The position numbers and the translations under genes are program-made. A stretch of DNA of 22,093 nt from UBA5336 sp964412785 (GTDB lineage: Bacteria > Pseudomonadota > Alphaproteobacteria > Caulobacterales > Hyphomonadaceae), in NCBI GenBank assembly GCA_964412785.1, contig CAYPQD010000037.1, forward strand, positions 1 through 22,093, given 5' to 3'. The notes under the pieces were generated by a model, which saw nothing but the letters and a program-made list of their open reading frames with translations, was not told the origin of the DNA and searched no databases. The first letter of the stretch is position 1. Every line of letters begins with the position of its first letter. Shown here in pieces: positions 16,094-22,093 of this stretch.

Positions 16094-16108
16094 TTAATGT
16101 CGCGTTCA
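16094..16108 (+). promoter_or_regulatory. Possible CtrA-like half-conserved site
   Basis: TTAA-N7-TTCA lies between the divergent pseudo-GGDEF and CoA-transferase genes. It differs by one base from the TTAA-N7-TTAA CtrA recognition pattern of Caulobacter relatives. Such near matches occur by chance, so this is weak. Confidence 0.2.
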
Positions 16109-16150
16109 CGATGACCGCCCCGGTTCCGGGGCAAGAGGAGGGAGGAAATC

Positions 16151-17254
16151 ATGGCGAGCGGTCCACTTGGCGGCGTTCGGATCGTCGAATTTGCCGGCAT
16201 CGGCCCCGGGCCCTTTTGTGGCATGCTGTTGTCCGATCTCGGCGCGGATGTCGTCCGGGTCGACCGGGCGGGCGGAAACCCGACGGGTAATCCGCGCGAT
16301 GTCACCGGGCGCGGCCGGCGTTCGATCGCGCTCGACCTCAAATCGGCAGAGGGCGTGGAGACGGCGCTGCGCCTGATGGACAAGGCCGATGGCCTGATCG
16401 AGGGGTTCCGGCCCGGCGTGATGGAGCGTCTCGGCCTCGGGCCCGACATGGCGCTCGCGCGCAACCCGAAGCTCGTCTTCGGGCGGATGACCGGCTGGGG
16501 CCAGACCGGCCCGCTCGCCCATGCCGCTGGCCATGACCTCAACTATATCGCTCTCACCGGCGCGCTGCACGCCATGGGACCGAAGGACCGCCGCCCGAGC
16601 CCGCCACTGAACCTCATCGGCGATTATGGCGGCGGCGCGCTGTATCTCGCCTTCGGCCTTTGCGCCGGGATCATCCATGCGCGCGCCAGCGGCGAGGGCC
16701 AGGTGATCGACTGCGCCATGACCGACGGGGCGGCCTCGCTGGCGGCGATGTTCTACGGAATGCGCGCCTCGGGCCTGTGGAGCGATGAGCGCGAATCGAA
16801 CCTGCTCGATGGCGGCGCCCATTTCTATGACACCTATGAGTGTGCCGACGGCAAGTGGGTCTCGGTTGGCTCGATCGAGCCGCAATTCTACGCCCTCCTG
16901 CTCGACAAGGCAGGCCTCGCGGATGACCCTCACTTCGACGGACAGATGGACCGCGCCCGCTGGCCGGCCCTCAAGGAAAAGATGATCGCGCTGTTCAGGA
17001 CAAGGTCGCGTGATGCGTGGTGCGCCCTCATGGAGGGCACCGACATCTGCTTCGCCCCCGTCCTCTCCATGGCCGAAGCGCCCGCCCATTCCCACAACCG
17101 CGAGAGGGGCACCTTCGTCGAGGTCGAGGGGGTCGTCCAGCCGGGCCCGGCACCGCGTTTCTCCAAGACGCCGGGCACAGTGGCCCGCCGCGCCCCCGGC
17201 GCCGGGGAGCATACCGCAGAAATCCTCGCCGACTGGGGTGTCGAGGTCCCATGA
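16151..17254 (+). CDS. CaiB/BaiF family protein, alpha-methylacyl-CoA racemase type
   Basis: A 367-residue class III CoA-transferase-fold enzyme. The start PLGGVRIVEFAGIGPGPFCGMLLSDLGADVVRVD is typical of the family. Residues H128 (AAGHDLNYIA), D158 (LIGDYGGG) and E243 (GSIEPQFY) correspond in order and spacing to the H126/D156/E241 catalytic set of the mycobacterial racemase MCR. That favours epimerising 2-methylacyl-CoA thioesters over CoA transfer. A strong AGGAGGGAGG ribosome binding site ends 5 bases before the ATG. It is coupled to the histidine phosphatase gene by an ATGA overlap. The probable role is branched-chain or sterol-side-chain fatty acid catabolism in the cytosol; the substrate is not known. 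Confidence 0.93.
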   Translation: MASGPLGGVRIVEFAGIGPGPFCGMLLSDLGADVVRVDRAGGNPTGNPRDVTGRGRRSIALDLKSAEGVETALRLMDKADGLIEGFRPGVMERLGLGPDMALARNPKLVFGRMTGWGQTGPLAHAAGHDLNYIALTGALHAMGPKDRRPSPPLNLIGDYGGGALYLAFGLCAGIIHARASGEGQVIDCAMTDGAASLAAMFYGMRASGLWSDERESNLLDGGAHFYDTYECADGKWVSVGSIEPQFYALLLDKAGLADDPHFDGQMDRARWPALKEKMIALFRTRSRDAWCALMEGTDICFAPVLSMAEAPAHSHNRERGTFVEVEGVVQPGPAPRFSKTPGTVARRAPGAGEHTAEILADWGVEVP

Positions 17255-17988
17255 ACGCGCTGCCCGGAACGACGGGGCGACGGCGCGTCTATCTGATGCG
17301 CCACGGCTTTGTCGATTATACCTCAAAGGAAGTGGTCGCTGCGCGCGATCCCTCAATCGTCCGGCTGACGGCGCAGGGGCGGCGCGAGGCGCTGGCCGCG
17401 GGCCGGGCCCTCGCCGAGGTGCATTTCGACATCGCCCTCTCGTCCGGCCTGCCGCGCTCACGCGAGACGGCGGAAATCGTCCTTGCCGAACACCCCGACG
17501 CCCCTGAACTGGAAGCTGATGCGCGCTTGGGCGAACTGCGCTCCGGCCGCTATATCGACTTCCGGTCCGCCGAACAGCTCGCTGCCACCATGACCTTCCA
17601 GATGGAGAAGGCCGGTGAGCCGGGCGCCACCTTCCTGGAGGGCGGCGAGGCGTTCGCCGACGCCATGGTGCGGATCGAGGCGGCGCTGACCAGCCTGCTG
17701 CACCGGCCGGGCTGGGCGAGCGCGCTTGTTGTTGCCCACGAAATGGTCAACCGGCTCGCACTGACTTGGGTGCTTGGCGCACCACTCGGCGCCAGCGCCG
17801 GCTTCGAGCAGGATACCGGCTGCATCAACATCATCGATTTTGACCTGGTGCCCGAGCCCGGGGTCGAGACGGGTGTGCGAATCGAGCGCGGGGTGATCAA
17901 GGCGATCAATCTGACGCCGGCCAATTACCTCAAGAATGGTATGAACCTGCGCAGCCTGGAAGCGATTTTCACCCGCGCGGCTGAATGA
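17251..17988 (+). CDS. Histidine phosphatase family protein (phosphoglycerate-mutase-like)
   Basis: A 245-residue enzyme of the histidine phosphatase superfamily. The phosphate-accepting histidine is in VYLMRHGFVDY (residues about 13-23). The following arginine is in SSGLPRSRETAEIVL, the acidic part is in ARLGELRSG, and the second catalytic histidine is in LVVAHEMVNR. The substrate is not indicated; the family includes phosphoglycerate mutases and many small-molecule or protein phosphatases. The ATG at 17251 overlaps the stop of the CaiB-type gene by 4 bp, so the two are translated together and may act in the same acyl-CoA pathway. An intrinsic terminator follows about 150 bp downstream. Confidence 0.88.
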   Translation: MNALPGTTGRRRVYLMRHGFVDYTSKEVVAARDPSIVRLTAQGRREALAAGRALAEVHFDIALSSGLPRSRETAEIVLAEHPDAPELEADARLGELRSGRYIDFRSAEQLAATMTFQMEKAGEPGATFLEGGEAFADAMVRIEAALTSLLHRPGWASALVVAHEMVNRLALTWVLGAPLGASAGFEQDTGCINIIDFDLVPEPGVETGVRIERGVIKAINLTPANYLKNGMNLRSLEAIFTRAAE

Positions 17989-18081
17989 GCGTTCAGCCTG
18001 GCCGCGAAATGCTGTCAATATGAACGAAAGGTTAAGGCCGTCGCTCTGGGTGCGTTCAGGTTCGTTCGGTTAATGTGGTGT

Positions 18082-18171
18082 CATTGGTCGGGGCCATGGG
18101 CTCCTTGCCAACCGGCTCCGGTCAATGTCCTTCTTGCAACCTGGCCGTCCTTCGGGGCGGCCATTTTTTTT
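18082..18171 (+). ncRNA. Candidate structured RNA ending in the terminator
   Basis: CATTGGTCGG (18082-18091) can pair with CCGGTCAATG (18118-18127) in a 10-bp stem with two G-U pairs around a 26-base loop. A second hairpin with a T-run follows 14 bases later. Two stable hairpins ending in a terminator are the form of a small RNA or a structured 3' untranslated region of the preceding operon. No clear promoter is seen, and no known RNA family is recognised. Confidence 0.3.
18142..18171 (+). terminator. Rho-independent terminator with TTCG loop
   Basis: TGGCCGTCC (18142-18150) pairs with GGGCGGCCA (18155-18163) over nine pairs including one G-U. The loop is the very stable TTCG, followed by eight T residues (18164-18171). 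It ends transcription of the CaiB-type/histidine phosphatase operon and insulates the SOS cassette from it. Confidence 0.92.
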
Positions 18172-18230
18172 GGGGCACCGCCCCGTCACCGCCTCTGTCC
18201 ACAGGCCACGGCTTGACTCCGCAGGCATCT

Positions 18231-18245
18231 GAACAAAAAAGGAAC
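18231..18245 (+). promoter_or_regulatory. LexA (SOS) box 1 of the imuA operon
   Basis: GAACAAAAAAGGAAC is a perfect GAAC-N7-GAAC, the reverse complement of the alphaproteobacterial LexA site GTTC-N7-GTTC, with the A-rich spacer usual in strong sites. It begins 12 bases after a -35-like TTGACT (18213-18218), so LexA bound here would cover the promoter. Confidence 0.88.
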
Positions 18246-18246
18246 T

Positions 18247-18987
18247 ATGGGCAGCGTTCCGCACATGTTCAGGGCCTCTGACATCCTCCCCCGGGCCGGG
18301 GCGGAGACAGCCGCCTTTCCTTACGGCCTTGCCGCCCGCGGTGTCCATGAGGTCGCCGCAGCCGGCCATGGCGACCTGGCTGGCGCCGCCGGCTTCGCGC
18401 TGGCCGCCGGGGCCGCCTCGGGCTCTAGCGCCGTCCTCTGGGTCAGCCTCGCCGCCCGCACGCGCGAGCTTGGCGCCGTCTCGCTCGATGGCCTGGCCGC
18501 CTGCGGCCTCGCCCCGGACCGCTGGCTTGAGGTCTGCGCCACAAAACCCCGCGAGGCGCTCTGGGCGGTCGAGGAGGCGATCCATTCCGGCGCCGTGGAA
18601 CGGGTCGTTGCCGAGCTGGACACGATCGACTTCACCGCCTCGCGCCGGCTCACCCTTGCCAGCGCCGCACGCGGCGTCCCGGTGGTCCTGCTGCTCGGCC
18701 CGGCCTGCGAGGGGGCGAGCGCTGCTGAGGCGCGCTGGCGGGTCTCGGCCCTGGCATCCGCCCCCAACCGTTTCGACCCGCGCGCACCGGGCCGCCCGCG
18801 CTGGCAGGCGGTGCTGGAGCGCGCCCGCAGCGCCCCGGCCGCCGCCGGCCGCTGCCACACCGTGGAGTTCGACGATGACACGCGCACTTGCCGTCTGGTG
18901 TCCCGACTGGCCGATCGAGCGCCTGCACCGCAGCCTGCGCCGCGCCACCGGCAGGGCTCCGGCGACGCCCTGCGGCCCACCGGCTGA
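18247..18987 (+). CDS. imuA: ImuA, SOS mutagenesis accessory protein (RecA/SulA-like)
   Basis: Up to 246 residues. The core matches ImuA: FPYGLAARGVHEVAAAGHGD, a Walker-like region without a P-loop lysine, SSAVLWVSL, then CGLAPDRWLEVCATKPREALWAVEEAI and VVAELDTIDFTASRRLTLASA, ending with VEFDDDTRTCRLVSRLADR. ImuA works with ImuB and DnaE2 in error-prone lesion bypass. The start is uncertain: the ATG at 18247 has AAGGA only three bases away, inside LexA box 1, while the ATG at 18265 lies inside box 2 and has no ribosome binding site. It overlaps imuB by 113 bp. Identification relies partly on the following genes. Confidence 0.85.
   Translation: MGSVPHMFRASDILPRAGAETAAFPYGLAARGVHEVAAAGHGDLAGAAGFALAAGAASGSSAVLWVSLAARTRELGAVSLDGLAACGLAPDRWLEVCATKPREALWAVEEAIHSGAVERVVAELDTIDFTASRRLTLASAARGVPVVLLLGPACEGASAAEARWRVSALASAPNRFDPRAPGRPRWQAVLERARSAPAAAGRCHTVEFDDDTRTCRLVSRLADRAPAPQPAPRHRQGSGDALRPTG
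18256..18270 (+). promoter_or_regulatory. LexA (SOS) box 2 of the imuA operon
   Basis: GTTCCGCACATGTTC is a second perfect GTTC-N7-GTTC, in the opposite orientation to box 1 and centred 25 bp downstream of it. It lies within the first codons of the longest imuA frame. Its spacer is not A/T-rich, so it may be the weaker site, or a chance match. Confidence 0.65.
18864..18867 (+). promoter_or_regulatory. Ribosome binding site deciding the imuB start
   Basis: GGAG lies 7 bases before the ATG at 18875, inside the imuA coding region. It supports a start 113 bp before the imuA stop instead of a later one. Confidence 0.5.
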
Positions 18988-20464
18988 CCGCGCGCGGCCC
19001 TTCGTCCTGGTCGAGGCCGGGGCAGGGGGGCTGCGCGTTGTTGCCGCCAACGCCCCGGCACGGGCTGCCGGCATCACGCCGGGCCTCGGCTTTACCGATG
19101 CCGCCGCCCGCGTGCCGGATCTTGCCTCCCAGCCGATCGACCGCGAGGGCGACGCGGCCGCCCTCAGGGCGCTTGCCGGCTGGATGGGGCGCTACTCCCC
19201 TCTGGTCGCCATTGAGGGCGCGGACGGCCTCCTCCTTGAGACAACCGGCTGCGACCATCTCTTCGGCGGCGAGACGGCGCTTCTCGACGACATACAGGCC
19301 CGCCTGACAGCGGCCGGGATCACCGTTCGCCTTGGCCTTGCCGGCACCCGGCGCGCCGCGCTGGCGCTCGCCCATGGCGCCCCCGGCCCTGGCCCGCATC
19401 GCCTCGCAGGTGGCGAGGAGCGCGACGGCCTCGCCCCGCTTCCCGTTGCCGCCCTCGGCCTGTCGCCAGATACCCTGCGGCTACTGCGTCGCTTCGGCCT
19501 CACCCGGATTGGCGAGCTTTGCGGGCTGGACCGCAAGGCGCTCGCCCGCCGTTTCCAGTCGCGCGATGCGGCCGATGACGTGGTGTTGCGTCTCGACCAG
19601 GCGCTGGGGCTGCGCCGCGACCCGATCGCCGCACTGCGCGCGCCGCCCCGCCATGCCCGCCGCCTTGCCTGTCCGGAGCCGCTCCTGCAGGGCGAGGGCG
19701 TGCGGGCGGGCCTTTGCGGTCTGCTGGACAGGCTCTGCGAGGACCTCGCCGGCGAAGGCTGCGGCGCCCAGTCCTTCCGCCTCATCGCCTTCCGTGCCGA
19801 CGGCACCCACCAGGCGCTGGAGATCGCCACCGCCCGGCCATCCCGTGACCCGGCTCACCTGATGCGCCTGTTCAATGAACGCCTTGCCGGCCTTGATCCC
19901 GGTCATGGCATCGACCTGCTGCTTCTGGAGGCGCACCGCACCGCGCCGCTGGAGGCCGCCGGCCGGCCCCTGTCGGCCGGGCTGGCTGCCCATGCGATCG
20001 ACGAGACCGCCCTGTCGGCGCTGGCCGACCGGATCGCTGCCCGTCTCGGTGCCGGCAGTGTGCGTGTCAACTGGCCGGTGGCGAGCCACTGGCCGGACCG
20101 GGCGGGCGAGAGCGTGCCCTATGGCGGGCGCCTGCCGCCGCCGCGCCCTGCAGATGCATCCGCCGGGCCGCGGCCCCTGCGCCTGCTGGCCCGCCCCGAA
20201 CCGCTCGACGTGCTGGCCGAGGTGCCGGACGGGCCGCCGCTGCGCTTTGTCTGGCGGCGTATCGCGCGCCGGGTCATCCGTGCCGACGGGCCGGAGCGGA
20301 TCGCCCCGGAATGGTGGCGCCTGCAGGCGCGCGGCGGGCGGGCGCGCGACTATTACCGTGTCGAGGACGCGGCCGGCGGGCGTTACTGGGTGTTCCGCGA
20401 GGGGCTCTATGGCGATGGCCGCGGTGGCGCGCCCTTATGGTACCTGCAGGGTCTGTTCCCATGA
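18875..20464 (+). CDS. imuB: ImuB, Y-family DNA polymerase-like mutagenesis protein
   Basis: A 529-residue DinB/UmuC-like protein. It begins MTRALAVWCPDWPIERL, where an active Y-family polymerase has the catalytic Asp, and later reads YSPLVAIEGADGLLLETTGCDHLFGG in place of the catalytic Asp-Glu pair. As in other ImuB proteins the polymerase active site is thus lost, and the protein probably acts as a clamp-bound adaptor for DnaE2. Helix-hairpin-helix-like LRRFGLTRIGELCGLDRKALARRF and the C-terminal RPLRLLARPEPLDVLAEVPDG (given as two overlapping family hallmarks) are also typical. GGAG precedes the start, the frame overlaps imuA by 113 bp, and ATGA links it to dnaE2. Confidence 0.93.
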   Translation: MTRALAVWCPDWPIERLHRSLRRATGRAPATPCGPPADRARPFVLVEAGAGGLRVVAANAPARAAGITPGLGFTDAAARVPDLASQPIDREGDAAALRALAGWMGRYSPLVAIEGADGLLLETTGCDHLFGGETALLDDIQARLTAAGITVRLGLAGTRRAALALAHGAPGPGPHRLAGGEERDGLAPLPVAALGLSPDTLRLLRRFGLTRIGELCGLDRKALARRFQSRDAADDVVLRLDQALGLRRDPIAALRAPPRHARRLACPEPLLQGEGVRAGLCGLLDRLCEDLAGEGCGAQSFRLIAFRADGTHQALEIATARPSRDPAHLMRLFNERLAGLDPGHGIDLLLLEAHRTAPLEAAGRPLSAGLAAHAIDETALSALADRIAARLGAGSVRVNWPVASHWPDRAGESVPYGGRLPPPRPADASAGPRPLRLLARPEPLDVLAEVPDGPPLRFVWRRIARRVIRADGPERIAPEWWRLQARGGRARDYYRVEDAAGGRYWVFREGLYGDGRGGAPLWYLQGLFP

Positions 20465-22093
20465 CCGCCTATGCCGAACTCCAGGTCACCACGAATTTCT
20501 CCTTCCTGCGCGGCGCTTCGCATCCGGAGGAACTGGTCGCCCAGGCGGGCGCGCTGGGGCTTTCCGCCATCGGCATTGCCGATCGCAACACGCTCGCCGG
20601 GGTGGTCCGCGCCCATGTCGCGGCGAAGGAGTACGGGCTGAAACTCCTGGTCGGTGCGCGGCTGGAGCTGGCCTGTGGCCTAGGCTTTCTCTGCTACCCG
20701 ATGGACCGGCCCGCCTATGGCCGGCTGTCGCGGCTCCTGTCGAAGGGCAAGCGGGCCGCGCCGAAGGGCGCATGCCACCTCACCCTCGACGACCTCATCA
20801 CCCATGCAGACGGGCAGGTACTGATCGCACTGGCGCCGGAGCGTCCGGGGGCCGGGTTCGAGGAGACGCTTGCCCGCCTTGCCGGACTCTGGGGCGACCG
20901 GCTCTATCTCGCCGCCCAGCGCCTGCACCAGGGACGCGACCGCGAGCGCATCGCCCGCCTCGCCGACCTCGCCGCCCGCGCGGGCGCCCGCCTCGTTGCC
21001 ACCAATGACGTGCTCTACCACACGCCCTCGCGCCGGCCCCTGCAGGATGTGGTCACCTGCATCCGCGAGCATGTCAGCCTCGATGCGGCCGGCTTGCGCC
21101 TCTGCGCCAATGCCGAGCGCCACCTCAAGCCACCCGGCGAGATGGCGCGCCTGTTTGCCGGCTTCGGGCCGGCACTCGACCGGACGCTCGAGATCGCGGC
21201 GCGCTGCACCTTCTCCCTCGACGAGCTGGCCTACCACTACCCGAACGAGCCCGTGCCCGCCGGCAAGAGCCCGCAGGCCCACCTGCAGGACCTCACCCGG
21301 GCCGGCGCGGCGGCGCGCTACCCGCAGGGCGTGCCCGGGCGCGTCGAAGCGCTCCTCGCAAAGGAGCTCGCACTCATCGCCGAGCTCGGGTATGCGCCCT
21401 ATTTCCTGACCGTGCACGACATCGTCGCCTGGGCGCGCGAGCAGGGCATTCTCTGCCAGGGGCGCGGCTCGGCGGCGAATTCGGCGGTCTGCTTCGTCCT
21501 CGGCATCACCAGCGTCGACCCGGCGACCAGCCAGCTCCTTTTCGAGCGTTTCCTGTCGAAGGAGCGGCGTGAGCCGCCCGATATCGACGTCGATTTCGAG
21601 CATGAGCGCCGCGAGGAGGTGATCCAGCATGTCTACCGGCGCTATGGCCGCGATCGCGCAGCGCTGACCGCCACTGTCATCTGCTACCGCCCGCGCTCGG
21701 CCGTGCGCGAGGTCTGCAAGGCGTTCGCCCTGTCGGAAGACGTGGCCACCGCGCTGGCCGGCACGATCTGGGGCAGCTGGGGCCGCAACATCGAGGACAG
21801 CCAGATCCGCCAGGCCGGCCTCGACCCGGCAAACCCCGTGTTGCGGCGCGTCATCCGCCTCACCCGCGAGCTGATCGGCTTTCCCCGCCACCTGTCACAG
21901 CATGTCGGCGGCTTCGTTCTCACCGAGGGCCCGCTGGTCGAGACCGTGCCGATCGGCAACGCCGCCATGGACGCGCGCACCTTCATCGAATGGGACAAGG
22001 ACGACATTGCCGCCCTCAACATCATGAAGGTCGATATCCTCGCCCTCGGCATGCTGACCTGCATCCGCAAGGCGTTCGACATGCTCGCCCTCT
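20461..22093 (+). CDS. dnaE2: Error-prone DNA polymerase DnaE2 (ImuC), 5' part; continues past the window
   Basis: The first 544 codons of a C-family polymerase alpha subunit; a full-length protein would have roughly 1050-1100 residues. The N-terminal PHP domain starts MTAYAELQVTTNFSFLRGAS, the variant N-terminus distinguishing DnaE2 from DnaE1. The polymerase core contains QGRGSAANSAVCFVLGITS and PPDIDVDFEHERREEVIQ; D376 and D378 match the first two catalytic aspartates of E. coli DnaE, and D525 in KVDILALGML matches the third, so the enzyme should be active. It synthesises across lesions with ImuA and ImuB under LexA control. The ATG overlaps the imuB stop by 4 bp. No stop codon occurs before the right edge. 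Confidence 0.96.
   Translation, partial: MTAYAELQVTTNFSFLRGASHPEELVAQAGALGLSAIGIADRNTLAGVVRAHVAAKEYGLKLLVGARLELACGLGFLCYPMDRPAYGRLSRLLSKGKRAAPKGACHLTLDDLITHADGQVLIALAPERPGAGFEETLARLAGLWGDRLYLAAQRLHQGRDRERIARLADLAARAGARLVATNDVLYHTPSRRPLQDVVTCIREHVSLDAAGLRLCANAERHLKPPGEMARLFAGFGPALDRTLEIAARCTFSLDELAYHYPNEPVPAGKSPQAHLQDLTRAGAAARYPQGVPGRVEALLAKELALIAELGYAPYFLTVHDIVAWAREQGILCQGRGSAANSAVCFVLGITSVDPATSQLLFERFLSKERREPPDIDVDFEHERREEVIQHVYRRYGRDRAALTATVICYRPRSAVREVCKAFALSEDVATALAGTIWGSWGRNIEDSQIRQAGLDPANPVLRRVIRLTRELIGFPRHLSQHVGGFVLTEGPLVETVPIGNAAMDARTFIEWDKDDIAALNIMKVDILALGMLTCIRKAFDMLAL

Larger units (their letters stand above)
17989..18246 (+). other. Intergenic region between the phosphatase operon and imuA
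   Basis: About 258 bp with no convincing gene. In order it contains three GTTC units in close tandem (18054-18067, spacing not that of a LexA box), a long-range stem (18082-18127), an intrinsic terminator (18142-18171), a -35-like TTGACT (18213-18218) and the first LexA box (18231-18245). A 47-codon frame starting at 18073 runs through the terminator and is rich in Trp, Cys and Pro; I consider it non-coding. Confidence 0.6.

Noticed and set aside
16106..17461. Long minus-strand ORF (451 codons) opposite the CaiB-type gene
   Set aside because: It covers a complete enzyme with catalytic residues on the other strand and shows no recognisable domain.
18054..18067. Three GTTC units in close tandem, resembling a LexA box
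   Set aside because: The outer units are separated by six bases rather than seven, and they lie upstream of a strong terminator, so they are not in position to control imuA.
18073..18216. Short ORF of 47 codons that could be a leader peptide
   Set aside because: It runs through the terminator stem and T-run, is rich in Trp, Cys and Pro, and has no ribosome binding site.
1..22093. CRISPR arrays, tRNA or rRNA genes, insertion sequences, prophage or toxin-antitoxin genes
   Set aside because: No regularly spaced repeats, cloverleaf-like sequence, transposase or phage motif was seen on reading the window.

Overview
The window is GC-rich (roughly two thirds G+C), densely packed and almost entirely coding. 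It looks like a chromosomal segment of an alphaproteobacterium. The evidence is the recG-sdhE-mfd gene order, an imuA-imuB-dnaE2 mutagenesis cassette preceded by GTTC-N7-GTTC type LexA boxes (the alphaproteobacterial form), and a PleD/PopA-like pseudo-GGDEF protein of the type known from Caulobacter. A Caulobacterales/Maricaulales/Hyphomonadaceae-like host is my best guess, but I cannot fix the genus.

Layout. (1) 1-362: no confident gene; a lower-GC intergenic stretch with a 124-bp element bounded by imperfect inverted repeats and two short palindromes. (2) 363-5443, minus strand: a tightly coupled operon running photolyase (phr), FAD-dependent amine-oxidase-like oxidoreductase, DUF1365 protein, CFA-synthase-like methyltransferase and a 78-residue orphan. 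An ECF-type promoter candidate (TGATC-N17-CGTA) lies upstream of phr. This gene set resembles the light/singlet-oxygen (RpoE-ChrR type) regulons of other alphaproteobacteria. (3) 5547-5750: small orphan gene on plus. (4) 5767-8043, minus: APH-type phosphotransferase, DUF6285 partner and a membrane-anchored DUF3089-like protein that lacks the serine nucleophile, all translationally coupled. (5) 8129-8872: DUF502 membrane protein, converging on recG with a 53-bp tail overlap. (6) 8820-14741: recG (minus), sdhE and mfd (plus). (7) 14762-16039, minus: PopA/PleD-like protein with two pseudo-receiver domains and a GGDEF domain whose active site is lost but whose c-di-GMP inhibitory site (RxxD) is intact and correctly spaced. 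(8) 16151-17988: CaiB/AMACR-type enzyme coupled to a histidine phosphatase, followed by a strong intrinsic terminator. (9) 18247 to the right edge: SOS cassette imuA-imuB-dnaE2, with two perfect LexA boxes at its start; dnaE2 runs off the window.

Functionally the segment is unusually rich in DNA-damage tolerance: light repair (phr), fork reversal (recG), transcription-coupled repair (mfd) and SOS mutagenesis (imuA/imuB/dnaE2). These are interleaved with two small acyl-CoA-type modules. The least ordinary items are the pseudo-GGDEF c-di-GMP effector candidate, the kinase-DUF6285-dead-hydrolase operon (LvaAB-like), the CFA-like methyltransferase lacking the canonical Cys and His, and the two oppositely oriented LexA boxes at imuA.
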